Assembly (NCBI RefSeq): GCF_000337035.1
Contig: NZ_AOJL01000044.1
Coordinates: forward strand, 1 to 57,182
Direction: 5' to 3'
Source of the DNA: Halorubrum coriense DSM 10284
GTDB taxonomy: Archaea; Halobacteriota; Halobacteria; Halobacteriales; Haloferacaceae
Length of the DNA stretch: 57,182 nucleotides
The position numbers were made by a program, and so were the translations under genes. This document shows positions 1 to 8,634 of this stretch, in pieces; the first letter of the stretch is position 1; the number at the start of each line of letters is the position of its first letter. Under the pieces are notes generated by a model. It saw nothing but the letters and a program-made list of their open reading frames with translations, did no database searches and had not been told where the DNA came from.

Positions 1-12
1 TCGCGCCATCAG

Positions 13-31
13 AGATGTGTATAAGAGACAG
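13..31 (+). other. Nextera transposase mosaic-end adapter (artefact)
   Basis: The 19 bases AGATGTGTATAAGAGACAG are the Tn5 mosaic end used in Nextera libraries. Bases 1-12 are probably also adapter or read-edge sequence. Peptides such as MCIRDR, MYKRQ and VSYTHL read from these bases are well-known adapter translations, not biology. Genomic sequence starts at about base 32. Confidence 0.97.
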
Positions 32-280
32 GGTGTACACGAGGAACGCGGTCGGGACAGACATCTCGACGTCGAGCGCGCCCAGCACCGCGCGCAGCAT
101 CAGGCTCCACGCGGCGAGCCAGCAGAGCCCCAGCCCGGCCGCCGCGGCGACGAGAGACGGGTCGGCGGCCGCGAGCGCGCCGACCACGCGGTCGACGCCC
201 ACGACGACGAACAGCACCGCGAGGAGCAGGACGGCGCCGCCCGCCCCGAGGATCAGCGCGCGCCGTTGTGGGCCTTCCAT
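32..280 (-). CDS. Flippase-like / lysylphosphatidylglycerol synthase-type membrane protein, N-terminal fragment
   Basis: The first 83 codons of a membrane protein are visible, starting at the ATG whose complement is at 278-280 and running off the contig into the adapter. The translation has two hydrophobic segments (about residues 9-28, rich in Leu/Val, and 44-63, containing CWLAAW), separated by the short VDRVVGALAAADP loop. This matches the N-terminus of the UPF0104/flippase-like family (AglD- and MprF-type transmembrane domain), usually 320-350 aa in haloarchaea and linked to lipid-linked glycan or lipid handling. The gene is divergent from the phosphatase/glycosyltransferase pair, which supports a surface-glycan role. 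The family call rests on pattern only, because most of the protein is missing. Confidence 0.65.
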
Positions 281-301
281 GGACGAGGTGACACCGTAGC
301 G

Positions 302-312
302 AACTTGAAACG
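302..312 (-). promoter_or_regulatory. Promoter box for the flippase-like gene
   Basis: On the minus strand the A/T-rich box TTTCAAGTT is centred about 27 nt upstream of the ATG at 280, the spacing of a leaderless haloarchaeal TATA box. Confidence 0.45.
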
Positions 313-399
313 TCTGCTTCCCGCCCGTCGCGCGTCGGCCGCCGCGGCGGAGGCCCGGAATGAGAATACATACGTACCGGCGGGCCGACGACTCACCCA

Positions 400-1263
400 A
401 TGGAAGATCAGCGGTTCCTCGAGTCGGAGTGGGACTACTGTCTGGTGCTCGACGCGTGCCGGTACGACGTGTTCGCGGACGTGTACGACGAGTACCTCGA
501 CGGGACGCTCGAAAAGCGCGAGAGCGTCGGGTCGTCGACGCCGGAGTGGGCCTACCGCACGTTCACCGGCGACCACGACATCGCGTACTTCTCCGGGAAC
601 CCGTTCATCAACGACCTCGGGATCCCGCTGAACGAGCTCAAGTGGGGCGCGAGCTGCGACTACGAGTGGACCGCCTCCGAGCACATCAGCGACATCCACG
701 ACGTCTGGAAGACCCAGTGGGACGACGACCTCGGTACGGTCCCGCCGGAGGGGCTCACCCGGGCGTACCGGAACAACCTCGACGCGGTCGAGCGCGCAGA
801 CCGCACCGTCCTCCACTACATGCAGCCGCACGCCCCGTACCTCTCCCGGGGGAAGGGCCAGAAGCTCAAGCAGATCCAGAAGGGGATCAGAGAGCAGGGG
901 GAAGAAGACGACCACGGGGACGACGACGACGGCGGGCTGCTCTCCTCGCTCAGCGACTCGGTCCGGCCGAAGATCGAGAGCCGGCTGGACGACAGCGAGT
1001 TCGCCCAGAAGGCGGGGCTGTGGCTCGAACTCGACCCGAAGGACCTCGTGAGAGACGGCACGCGCGTGACGGCGCTGTCGATGTACGAGGAGAACCTCCG
1101 GATCGCCTTAGAGAGCGTCTCCGAGCTCGTCGACGAGCTCGACGGCGACGTCGTCGTCACGGCCGACCACGGCGAGGCGTTCGGCGAGGAGGGCGTCTGG
1201 GAACACCACATCGAGACGTACATCCCCGCGCTGATGGAGGTCCCGTGGCTGGAAGTCGAGTGA
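400..1263 (+). CDS. Alkaline phosphatase superfamily (sulfatase-like) hydrolase
   Basis: A 287-aa protein. It opens with LVLDACRYD (D18 to D23), the first metal-binding strand of alkaline-phosphatase/sulfatase-fold enzymes, and carries VTADHGEAFGEEG near residue 253, the second metal-binding motif, followed by HH near residue 268. An acidic low-complexity insert (EEDDHGDDDDGG) lies at about 168-180. There is no signal peptide, so the active domain is probably cytoplasmic. Family members hydrolyse or transfer phosphate, phospho-glycan or sulfate esters; the substrate cannot be read here. The next gene is a GT4 glycosyltransferase 34 nt downstream, so I infer a role in glycan or polar-headgroup tailoring. 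The ATG at 400 is supported by a GAATACATAC box about 30 nt upstream. Confidence 0.8.
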   Translation: MEDQRFLESEWDYCLVLDACRYDVFADVYDEYLDGTLEKRESVGSSTPEWAYRTFTGDHDIAYFSGNPFINDLGIPLNELKWGASCDYEWTASEHISDIHDVWKTQWDDDLGTVPPEGLTRAYRNNLDAVERADRTVLHYMQPHAPYLSRGKGQKLKQIQKGIREQGEEDDHGDDDDGGLLSSLSDSVRPKIESRLDDSEFAQKAGLWLELDPKDLVRDGTRVTALSMYEENLRIALESVSELVDELDGDVVVTADHGEAFGEEGVWEHHIETYIPALMEVPWLEVE

Positions 1264-1297
1264 TCGACCGCGTCCCGGCCCGCTCCCCGTGTCGACG

Positions 1298-2332
1298 ATG
1301 AGGGTCAGCCACTACTTCGAGTTCGGAGAGCACGTCACCGGCGGCATCGCCGCCTCCGTCGACCACCAGCGCAAGATGTTCGACCTGGCGGGGATCGAGT
1401 ACACGACCGAGCCGACGCTCGACGCCGACGTGCTCCACTGCAACCTGATGGGCCCGCGCTCGGTCTGGCACGCGCGCCGCGCCCGGAAGGCGGGCGTCCC
1501 CGTCGTGGCGCACACCCACGTCACGGCCGAGGACTTCGGCGATAGCTTCCGGTTCACCAACGCGCTCGCGCGCCCGCTCAGGCCGTACCTCCGCCGGGCG
1601 TACGGGCTCGCCGACCGGCTGATCTGCCCCTCGGAGTACAACCGCGACCTGATCGAGGGGTACGCGGACGTGCCGACGACGGTCGTCTCGAACGGGGTCG
1701 ACCGCGAGAAGCTGGCGGGGTTCGAGTCGCTCGAGGCCGAGTACCGCGAGCGGTACGACCTCGACCCCCCGACGGTGTTCCTCGTCGGTCACGTGATCAA
1801 GCGGAAGGGGTTGGAGACGTTCGTCGAGACGGCCCACCGCATGCCCGACGTCGACTTCGCGTGGTTCGGTCCCGTCGACCGGTCGCTGAAGGGTCGCGAG
1901 ACGACCCGTCTCATCGAGGAGGCCCCGTCGAACTGTACGTTCACGGGCTTCGTCGACGACATCCGCGGCGCGTACGCCGCGGGCGACGTGTTCTGTTTCC
2001 CGACCCACGAGGAGAACGAGGGGATCGCGCTGCTGGAGGCGATGGCGGCCGGGAAGCCGGTCGTCGTCCGAGACATCGAGACGTTCTCGTGGCTGGACGA
2101 CGGCGAGGAGTGTCTGAAGGTGGGCGACGGGCGAGACGGATCGGACGCCGCGAGCGCGCCCGCGGACGGCGCTCCCGGCGACAACGTCTCGGGGTTCGTC
2201 GACGCGATCGACGAGCTACGCGACGCGGACCGGCGGGCGGAACTCGGCGCGAACGTCGCCGCGCGCAGCGAGGCGTTCGCCCTCGACGCGATCGCCGACC
2301 GGTACCGGTCGCTGTACGCGGAACTGGCCTGA
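1298..2332 (+). CDS. GT4-family glycosyltransferase
   Basis: A 344-aa protein of GT-B fold. The N-terminal acceptor domain starts MRVSHYFEFGEHVTGGIA, the usual opening of haloarchaeal GT4 enzymes, with the glycine-rich loop at residues 14-16. The C-terminal donor-binding domain has the retaining-GT4 E-x7-E motif in ENEGIALLEAMAAGKPVV (about residues 237-254) and an SNGVD motif near residue 130. It transfers a sugar from a nucleotide- or dolichol-activated donor. It follows the phosphatase-like gene on the same strand, so the two are probably one transcript. ATG at 1298 is preferred over the in-frame GTG at 1289 because family members begin at MRV. Confidence 0.88.
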   Translation: MRVSHYFEFGEHVTGGIAASVDHQRKMFDLAGIEYTTEPTLDADVLHCNLMGPRSVWHARRARKAGVPVVAHTHVTAEDFGDSFRFTNALARPLRPYLRRAYGLADRLICPSEYNRDLIEGYADVPTTVVSNGVDREKLAGFESLEAEYRERYDLDPPTVFLVGHVIKRKGLETFVETAHRMPDVDFAWFGPVDRSLKGRETTRLIEEAPSNCTFTGFVDDIRGAYAAGDVFCFPTHEENEGIALLEAMAAGKPVVVRDIETFSWLDDGEECLKVGDGRDGSDAASAPADGAPGDNVSGFVDAIDELRDADRRAELGANVAARSEAFALDAIADRYRSLYAELA

Positions 2333-2420
2333 GACCCCCTCGCGGCCGTCTCTCGGCCGGCGTTCGGAAATTTGCGAAAACCGCAGTTGGTATGTCGGGC
2401 GACCGAGTCCGTAGAGCCAA

Positions 2421-3197
2421 ATGATCCGAGTGAGCGTTATCGGCTGCGGCAACATGGGGGGTGCCCTGCTCAGGGGGTTGGCCCGCGCGGAGGGGTACCA
2501 CCTCACGGCGATCGACCTCGACCCCGAGGCGCTCGCCGCGATCGAAGGCGTCGTCGACGAGACGACGGAAGACGTGGCGGCGGCGCGAGACGCCGACATC
2601 GCCGTCCTCGCGGTGAAGCCGGACGTGGCCCCGGCGGTGCTCGACGACCTCGACCTCCGCGCCGACCAGCAGCTCGTGACCTTGGCGGCGGGCCTCCCCC
2701 GCGAGTTCGTCGCCGAGCGCACGGACGCGTCGGTCGTCCGCATCATGCCCAACCTCGCGGCCGAGACCGGCGACATGGCCGCCGCGGCGACGAACGCCGG
2801 CCTCACCGACGAGGTGCGAGCCATGCTCGACGACGTCGGCGAGTTCGTCGAGGTCGACGAGTCGCTGATGCACGTCTCGACGGCCGTCAACGGGAGCGGT
2901 CCCGCCTTCGCCTTCTACCTGATCGACGCGATGAAACAGGGCGGGATCGAGAGCGGGCTCGACCCCGAGCAGGCCGAGACGCTGGCCGCGCAGACGTTCA
3001 AGGGCGCGGCGGAGACGGTGCTGCGCGACGACCGGAGCGTCGACGAGCTGATCGACGCGGTCTGTTCGCCGAACGGCACGACCATCGAGGGCATGGACGT
3101 GCTGTGGGACAGCGACGCCGACGCCGCGGTCGAGGAGGCCGTCGCGGCCGCGGAGCGTCGGTCGCGCGAGCTCGCCGAGGCGTTCGACGATGCCTGA
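2421..3197 (+). CDS. proC: Pyrroline-5-carboxylate reductase
   Basis: A 258-aa enzyme for the last step of proline synthesis, NAD(P)H reduction of pyrroline-5-carboxylate. The Rossmann fingerprint [13 protein letters not shown] is at residues 8-20, AVKPDV near 72, and [16 protein letters not shown] near 109. The C-terminal helical dimerisation domain contains the ProC signature around [15 protein letters not shown] (about 156-170). Length and domain order are normal. Its TGA is inside ATGCCTGA, so the last 8 bases overlap the start of proB and imply translational coupling. It heads the proC-proB-proA operon. Confidence 0.95.
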   Translation: MIRVSVIGCGNMGGALLRGLARAEGYHLTAIDLDPEALAAIEGVVDETTEDVAAARDADIAVLAVKPDVAPAVLDDLDLRADQQLVTLAAGLPREFVAERTDASVVRIMPNLAAETGDMAAAATNAGLTDEVRAMLDDVGEFVEVDESLMHVSTAVNGSGPAFAFYLIDAMKQGGIESGLDPEQAETLAAQTFKGAAETVLRDDRSVDELIDAVCSPNGTTIEGMDVLWDSDADAAVEEAVAAAERRSRELAEAFDDA

Positions 3198-4065
3198 GGA
3201 CGCGGGCGTCGAGCGGGTGGGCGCGACCGACGGCGAGCGCGTCGCGGCCGCTCGGAGGGAGGCGGCCACGGCGGACCGAGTGATCGTCAAGGCCGGGACG
3301 AACTCGCTCACCGACGACGACTCCCGGCTCGACCGGGTGAAGCTCGACAAGCTCGTCGCGGACGTGATGGACCTCCGCGAGCGCGGCACCGAGGTCGTGC
3401 TGGTGTCGTCGGGCGCGGTCGGCGCGGGGACCGGTCGGCTCGACGTGGGACCGGAGTCACGGGACGGCGTCGACTCGATCGCGGAGAGCCAGGCGCTCTC
3501 GACGGTCGGACAGGGGCTGCTGATGCGACACTACACGCAGAGCTTCGAGCGGTTCGACCAGGACGTCGCGCAGATCCTCGTGACGGGCACAGACCTCGAC
3601 GCGCCCGACCGCTTCGACAACTTCACCAACACGGTGGAGACGCTCCTCTCGTGGGGCGTCGTCCCGGTCGTCAACGAGAACGACGCGGTGGCGACCGACG
3701 AGCTGCGGATCGGCGACAACGACATGCTGTCGGCGTCGATCGCGATGGGCCTCGACGCGGACCTCCTCGTGACGCTCACCGACGTCGACGGCGTCTACAC
3801 CGGGAACCCGAAGCGCGACGCCGGCGCGGAGCTGGTCGAGGCGGTCGACGACGGCTACGACCGCCTGCGGGAGATCGTTGGCGACGGCACCGAGACCGAC
3901 TTCGGGGGGATCCGGACGAAGGTGGAGGGTGCCCACGACGTGAGCCGCCACGGGATCCCCGCGATCATCGCGGGCTCGGCCGAGCGCGACGTGTTAGACC
4001 GGATCGCAGCGGGTAAGCCGACGGGCACGCTATTCGTGCCGAAGACGGGTGACGACGATGAGTGA
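3190..4065 (+). CDS. proB: Glutamate 5-kinase
   Basis: A 291-aa amino-acid kinase that phosphorylates glutamate as the first step of proline synthesis. Visible motifs are [13 protein letters not shown] (phosphate-binding loop, about 33-45), [13 protein letters not shown] (about 74-86), [21 protein letters not shown] (about 162-182) and [11 protein letters not shown] (about 197-207). The C-terminal PUA domain of the E. coli enzyme (367 aa) is absent, which is common in archaea and many bacteria. It overlaps proC and proA by 8 bp each, so the three enzymes are translationally coupled. An N-terminal extension of about 25 residues precedes the kinase core; a later start cannot be excluded, but the overlap supports 3190. 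Confidence 0.95.
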   Translation: MPEDAGVERVGATDGERVAAARREAATADRVIVKAGTNSLTDDDSRLDRVKLDKLVADVMDLRERGTEVVLVSSGAVGAGTGRLDVGPESRDGVDSIAESQALSTVGQGLLMRHYTQSFERFDQDVAQILVTGTDLDAPDRFDNFTNTVETLLSWGVVPVVNENDAVATDELRIGDNDMLSASIAMGLDADLLVTLTDVDGVYTGNPKRDAGAELVEAVDDGYDRLREIVGDGTETDFGGIRTKVEGAHDVSRHGIPAIIAGSAERDVLDRIAAGKPTGTLFVPKTGDDDE

Positions 4066-5413
4066 CACCGACACGGAACCGGACACCGACGTGGAAGCCG
4101 ACACGGACGAACTGGCCCGCGAGGCGGAGCGCGCCGCGCTTCGGCTCGCGAACGCCGACGAGGCGACCCGGAACGAGGCGCTCCGGGCCATCGCCGACGA
4201 GATCCGCGAGCGCGAGGCGGCGATCCTCGACGCGAACGCGGTCGACGTCGAGGAGGCGGAGGCGATGCTCGCGGACGGCGAGTACACGCAGGCGCTCGTC
4301 GACCGCCTGAAGCTCGACGAGACGAAGATCGAGGAGATCGCGTCGATGGTCGAGTCGGTCGCCGAACAGGACGACCCGCTCGGCGAGACGCTCGCGGCCC
4401 GCGAACTCGACGAGGACCTCGAGCTGTACCGGGTCGCCGTCCCGATCGGCGTCGTCGCGACCGTGTTCGAGTCGCGGCCCGACGCCCTCGTCCAGATCGC
4501 GGCGCTCGCGCTGAAGTCGGGTAACGCGGTCGTACTCAAGGGCGGCAGCGAGGCCAGCGAGTCGAACCGGGTCCTCCACGAGGCGATCCTCGACGCGACC
4601 GCGGACCTCCCCGACGGCTGGGCCGCGCACATCGAGGCGCACGAGGAGGTCGACCGCCTCCTCGAACTCGACGACCGCGTCGACCTCGTGATGCCGCGCG
4701 GCTCCTCCGAGTTCGTCTCGTACATCCAAGAGAACACGCAGATTCCCGTGTTGGGCCACACGGAGGGTATCTGCCACGTCTACGTCGACGAGGCGGCCGA
4801 TCTGGAGATGGCCGAAGACGTCGCCTTCGACGCGAAGGTCCAGTATCCGGCGGTGTGTAACGCCGTCGAGACGCTGCTCGTCCACGACTCCGTCGCCGAC
4901 GCGTTCCTCCCCGACCTCGTCGAGCGGTACGAGGCGGCCGGCGTGGAGCTGCGCGGCGACGAGCGGACCCGCGAGGTCGTCGACGTCGACCCCGCGACCG
5001 ACGACGACTGGGACACCGAGTACGGCGACCTCGAACTGTCGATCGCCGTCGTCGACGGCGTCTACGCCGCGGTCGAACACGTCAACGACCACGGGTCGAA
5101 ACACACCGAGTCGGTCATCACCGAGGACCCCGGGACGGCCGAGACGTTCATGACCGGCGTCGACGCCGCGAGCGCGTTCCACAACGCGTCGACGCGGTTC
5201 GCGGACGGCTACCGCTACGGGCTCGGCGCGGAGGTCGGCATCTCGACCGGCAAGATCCACGCCCGCGGCCCGGTCGGACTGGCCGGACTCACTACCTACA
5301 AGTACTACCTGGAGGGCGACGGCCACCTCGTCGCCAGCTACAGCGGCGAGGACGCCGTCCCCTTCACCCACCGCGAACTCGGCGGCGTCGACTGGACGCC
5401 GGGCGGGAAGTAA
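4058..5413 (+). CDS. proA: Gamma-glutamyl phosphate reductase
   Basis: A 451-aa aldehyde-dehydrogenase-fold enzyme that reduces gamma-glutamyl phosphate to glutamate semialdehyde. The catalytic cysteine is in [15 protein letters not shown] (about residue 267). Other family hallmarks are [20 protein letters not shown] (about 145-164), PRGSSEFV and [12 protein letters not shown] (about 213-245). The start is ATG 4058 inside ATGAGTGA, overlapping proB by 8 bp; an in-frame GTG at 4049 is less likely. The N-terminus carries a short acidic leader ([15 protein letters not shown]) typical of haloadaptation. Its product cyclises spontaneously to the ProC substrate, so the operon is a complete route from glutamate to proline. 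Confidence 0.96.
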   Translation: MSDTDTEPDTDVEADTDELAREAERAALRLANADEATRNEALRAIADEIREREAAILDANAVDVEEAEAMLADGEYTQALVDRLKLDETKIEEIASMVESVAEQDDPLGETLAARELDEDLELYRVAVPIGVVATVFESRPDALVQIAALALKSGNAVVLKGGSEASESNRVLHEAILDATADLPDGWAAHIEAHEEVDRLLELDDRVDLVMPRGSSEFVSYIQENTQIPVLGHTEGICHVYVDEAADLEMAEDVAFDAKVQYPAVCNAVETLLVHDSVADAFLPDLVERYEAAGVELRGDERTREVVDVDPATDDDWDTEYGDLELSIAVVDGVYAAVEHVNDHGSKHTESVITEDPGTAETFMTGVDAASAFHNASTRFADGYRYGLGAEVGISTGKIHARGPVGLAGLTTYKYYLEGDGHLVASYSGEDAVPFTHRELGGVDWTPGGK

Positions 5414-5441
5414 GCCGGGGTCGGCGACCGCTCGGCCGGTT

Positions 5442-6095
5442 TCACCCCTGAAGGAGGTTCAGCACCTCGTCGGTGACCTCGGGCTCGACGGCGACGACGT
5501 AGCGCTTCCCCGGTGTGAGCGTCGTGTCGGACCGGGCGACCCGATGCGCGTCGTCGGCGGAGACGACCACCGCACCGTCCGGGAACCGGACCTGCGTGAG
5601 CGGCTTCCCGGCGGCCGGCGCGCCCTCCGCGACGCGGACGAGCATGATGTCGAGGTCCCCCGTCACGTCCGCCAGCGTCTGGACGTCGTCGCCGACGACC
5701 TCGTTCGCCGCCACGCGGGCACCGGCTCGCTCCGGGAACAGCACCGCGTCGACAAAGCGCGTGTACGCCTCGCCGGCGGCGCGGTCGATGCGGGCCACCG
5801 TCCGGATCTCCGGGGCCAGTTGCCGAGCGGCCAGACAGACGGCGAGGTTGAGCCCGGTCTCCCCGGTGAGCGCCGCGACCACGTCCGCCCGCTCGATGCC
5901 GGCCTGCTCGATGATGTCGGGGTTCGTCGCGTCGCCGCGGATCACCGTCGCGACGTACGCGTCGGCGATCTCGGAGACGACGCGTTCGTCGCGCTCGACG
6001 ATCGTCACCTCGTGGCCGTGCTCCGCGAGGATCTCAGCCGTTTGGAAGCCGACACGTCCGCCGCCCGCGATCACGATGTCGAGTGAGCTCGTCAT
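5442..6095 (-). CDS. TrkA/RCK-type NAD-binding regulatory protein (copy 1)
   Basis: A 217-aa cytosolic protein with an N-terminal RCK_N Rossmann domain (IVIAGGGRVGFQTAEIL; GxGxxG at residues 11-16, acidic adenosine-ribose ligand E in IVERDE) and a C-terminal RCK_C domain (about 135-217, ending VLNLLQG). Such proteins gate K+ transporters or other channels in response to NAD(H), ATP or cyclic dinucleotides. The gene lies 4 nt after the permease stop on the same strand, so it is probably the regulatory subunit of that permease rather than of a Trk K+ channel; no TrkH is nearby. It is a clear paralogue of the protein at 7759-8412, with the same length and motif order. Confidence 0.85.
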   Translation of the reverse strand: MTSSLDIVIAGGGRVGFQTAEILAEHGHEVTIVERDERVVSEIADAYVATVIRGDATNPDIIEQAGIERADVVAALTGETGLNLAVCLAARQLAPEIRTVARIDRAAGEAYTRFVDAVLFPERAGARVAANEVVGDDVQTLADVTGDLDIMLVRVAEGAPAAGKPLTQVRFPDGAVVVSADDAHRVARSDTTLTPGKRYVVAVEPEVTDEVLNLLQG

Positions 6096-6099
6096 GAGT

Positions 6100-7554
6100 T
6101 CAGTCCTCCGCTTCCGGCGCGGGCGTCGCGTCCGTCGCCGGGGAGTCCGCGTCCGGTTCCGCCCGCAGTCTGTTGAGCGCGAGATACGCAGCGCCGCCGA
6201 GCAGGATCCACGCCGCGCTGAGCGCCAGCGCCAACGGGTCCGTCCGCAGCAGGTACTCCACGAGCACCCCGGTCAAGACCAGGTTGAGCGCGATGCCGAT
6301 CAGCGGCGGGGCCGGGTAGAACGGCATCTCGTAGGGCCGGTGCATGTTGGGTCGCTCGCGGCGGAGCCGGATCGCTGCGACGTTGACGATGACGAACGAG
6401 AGCAGGAAGAAGAGGCTCGACATGTTCCCCGCGCTCTGGGTCGGCAGCGCGACGGAGCCCAACATGACCACGGCGCTCGCGAGGATCGCGACGAACGGCG
6501 TCCCGTACCGGTGATGGATCTGGCCGAACGAGGGGAGCAGCTGCCCCTCGCGTCCCATCGAGAACACGACCCGCGAGGAGGCGATCACGACCGCGTTCAG
6601 CGCCGTCAGCGTCGAGAACACCGCGCCGAAGACGACCAGCGCGCCGCCGTTCTGGATGATCGGCAAGCCGGTCGGCATGAACGAGGTCGCGGCCGTGGCG
6701 ATCCCGGCCTCTCCCGCCTCCGCGAGCCCCTCGGCCCCGAGGGTTCCGACGGCGACGGTGACGACCGCTAGGTAGACCACCACGGTCACGGCGAGGCTCA
6801 CGAAGATCGCCTTCGGGATGTTCTCTCGCGGGTTCTCCACCTCTTCGGTGACGGTCGTGATCAGGTCGTACCCCTCGAAGGCGATGAACGTGAGTCCCAT
6901 CGCCGGCAGGACCGCTCCCGCCCCGCTGCCGGCGGGGAACAGCGGCTGGAACTCCGCGCCGGAGAACATCGGGGACGCCAGCCCGAACGCGACGAACACC
7001 ACTAGGATGCTCACCTTGATGATCGTGAACACCGTCTCGGCCTTCCCGCTGGCGGCCGTGGAGACGGCGTTGAGCGCCACCAGCCCGAAGACGGCGACGA
7101 ACGCGAGCAGGAAACCCGGGCTGAGCTCCGCGCCGACGACCGGCAGGACGACGGCCCCGATCTCGTCCGGCGGGGCGACGGCCCCGTAGACGTGGAGCAG
7201 TTCGAGGAAGTTCGGGGCGAATCCCAGCGCGTAGAGGGCCCCGGCGATCATGTACGCGAACCAGAGCATCCAGCCCATGATGAACGACGAGAGGTCGTCG
7301 AATATCTCGCGGACGAACGCGTATCCGCCCCCGCTCTTCGGGATCGAGCTGGCGAGTTCGGCGTACGAGAGCCCGGTGAACGCGGTGACGACCCCGTTCA
7401 GCGCGAAGACGACGATCGCCGCCGGCCCGGCGATCTCCGCGGCGAGTCCGGTCAGTACGAAGATGCCGGCACCGATCATCGCTCCCATGCCGATCATCGT
7501 CGCGTCGAGCAGTCCGAGTTCGGCCTCCGGGGACCGAGTCTTGCTTCCACTCAT
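6100..7554 (-). CDS. APC-superfamily amino acid permease
   Basis: A 484-aa membrane protein with about 12 hydrophobic segments. The family signature GMGAMIGAGIFVLTG in TM1 (about 22-36) is the unwound substrate-binding loop of LeuT-fold APC transporters, and SIPKSGGGYAFVREIF is the conserved TM3 region. TM8 carries GREGQLLPS-type loops. The tail is acidic (DADSPATDATPAPEAED). The start MSGSKTRSPE at 7554 is chosen because TM1 follows directly; the open frame extends further upstream but is not protein-like. It is the first gene of an operon with the RCK protein 4 nt downstream, implying regulated uptake. The substrate is not deducible. Confidence 0.9.
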   Translation of the reverse strand: MSGSKTRSPEAELGLLDATMIGMGAMIGAGIFVLTGLAAEIAGPAAIVVFALNGVVTAFTGLSYAELASSIPKSGGGYAFVREIFDDLSSFIMGWMLWFAYMIAGALYALGFAPNFLELLHVYGAVAPPDEIGAVVLPVVGAELSPGFLLAFVAVFGLVALNAVSTAASGKAETVFTIIKVSILVVFVAFGLASPMFSGAEFQPLFPAGSGAGAVLPAMGLTFIAFEGYDLITTVTEEVENPRENIPKAIFVSLAVTVVVYLAVVTVAVGTLGAEGLAEAGEAGIATAATSFMPTGLPIIQNGGALVVFGAVFSTLTALNAVVIASSRVVFSMGREGQLLPSFGQIHHRYGTPFVAILASAVVMLGSVALPTQSAGNMSSLFFLLSFVIVNVAAIRLRRERPNMHRPYEMPFYPAPPLIGIALNLVLTGVLVEYLLRTDPLALALSAAWILLGGAAYLALNRLRAEPDADSPATDATPAPEAED

Positions 7555-7725
7555 CGGTCGGGGGGGTCGTGTCCCGTGTCGTCCATCGTACGCTCCGGTA
7601 TACCGTATTCTTGCCACTTTATCCCTCGGGTGAATTCGGGCGGTCTCGGAATCTTGGGGGGGCCTGATACGCCCGTCCTTCGAGAAAGCGCACGTAGCCG
7701 TCCCAGCCACGCGGAATACGGCCCG

Positions 7726-7733
7726 GATTAAAG
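7726..7733 (+). promoter_or_regulatory. Promoter box for trkA-like copy 2
   Basis: The sequence GATTAAAG is centred 29 nt before ATG 7759, the leaderless spacing. In the same 204-bp divergent region a perfect 8-bp palindrome GGTATACC (7598-7605) lies about 45 nt upstream of the permease start and could serve the opposite promoter. Confidence 0.5.
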
Positions 7734-7758
7734 GAGTCGGACGCCGAGGCATGACACG

Positions 7759-8412
7759 ATGACCCAATCTAAGCGATTCGTCATCGCCGGCGGCGGGCGC
7801 GTCGGGCTCCAGACCGCGGAGAACCTCACCGATCAGGGGCACGAGGTGCTGCTGATCGAGGCCGACGCCGACCGCGTCGAGGAGCTGTCCGACGCGTACC
7901 TCGGGCCGGTGATCCACGGCGACGCCACCGAGCAGTCGATCCTCAGACAGGCCAACCTCGGGAGCGCCGACGCCATCGCGGCGCTGACCGACGAGACGGG
8001 GACGAACACGGAGATCTGTATGACCGCCCACCACCTCGCGCCGACCATCCGGACTCTGGCCAGGTCGGAGGACCGGACCGGAGGGGATTACGGCGAGGTC
8101 GTCGACGCCACGCTGCTGCCGCAGTCGCTCGGCGGCGACCACGCGGCCGACATGCTCACCGGCGAGGAGATCCGAACGCTCGTGTTCCCCACCGCCGACC
8201 TCGACATCATCCAGGTGACGGTCGCCGAGTCGGCCCCCGTCGCGGGACGACGGCTCGACGAGATCGCGCTTCCCGCCGGGAGCCTCCTCATCTCCACGTC
8301 GGACCGAGAGTCGCTCGCCGGTCCCGACACGCTGCTCGAACCGTCCGAACAGTACATCCTCGCCGTCGAGTCGGACGTCGTCGACGAAGTCGTCAACCTC
8401 TTTCGCGGGTGA
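7759..8412 (+). CDS. TrkA/RCK-type NAD-binding regulatory protein (copy 2)
   Basis: A 217-aa RCK_N plus RCK_C protein, closely parallel to copy 1: FVIAGGGRVGLQTAENL at residues 7-23 (GxGxxG at 11-16), IHGDAT near 53, and an identical-length C-terminal domain ending VVNLFRG. It is transcribed divergently from the permease/RCK operon, with the two starts 205 bp apart. RCK domains assemble as homo- or hetero-octameric rings, so the two paralogues could co-assemble (inference). It has no membrane segment of its own. Confidence 0.85.
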   Translation: MTQSKRFVIAGGGRVGLQTAENLTDQGHEVLLIEADADRVEELSDAYLGPVIHGDATEQSILRQANLGSADAIAALTDETGTNTEICMTAHHLAPTIRTLARSEDRTGGDYGEVVDATLLPQSLGGDHAADMLTGEEIRTLVFPTADLDIIQVTVAESAPVAGRRLDEIALPAGSLLISTSDRESLAGPDTLLEPSEQYILAVESDVVDEVVNLFRG

Positions 8413-8494
8413 CCGCCGCGCGACGGGAGCGACGCCCGTCGCGGCCGCTTCGGGTCCGTTCGTGACTGACCGTGTCCGGTAGCGCGACAACCGA

Positions 8495-8525
8495 ATTCCA
8501 TATAGCGAGATACAGTTTACCTGTC
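8495..8525 (-). repeat. 31-bp repeated palindromic element, copy A
   Basis: Read on the minus strand this matches 26 of 31 positions of copy B at 19138-19168. The shared core is GTATnTCGCTATA, with flanking GACA-GTAAA and GAAT. It lies between the stop of the RCK gene and the start of the UlaG-like gene, about 110 nt before that ATG. It looks like a regulator-binding site; the protein is unknown. Confidence 0.6.
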
Positions 8526-8603
8526 CCACCTCAGACGAAAATGCGTTTCTTCGAGTCCGACAGATTCGAACACATCGAGCCGAATTCGGGCTCACTCCGG
8601 AAT

Positions 8604-8609
8604 CATTAC
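8604..8609 (+). promoter_or_regulatory. Promoter box for the UlaG-like gene
   Basis: CATTAC is centred about 28 nt before ATG 8635, consistent with a leaderless transcript. Confidence 0.4.
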
Positions 8610-8634
8610 CCTCGGCGCTCACGCAGCACGGGGT

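Noticed and set aside
15-631. Short open frames at the left end beginning MCIRDR, MYKRQ or ending VSYTHL
   Set aside because: These peptides are translations of the sequencing adapter and continue antisense to real genes.
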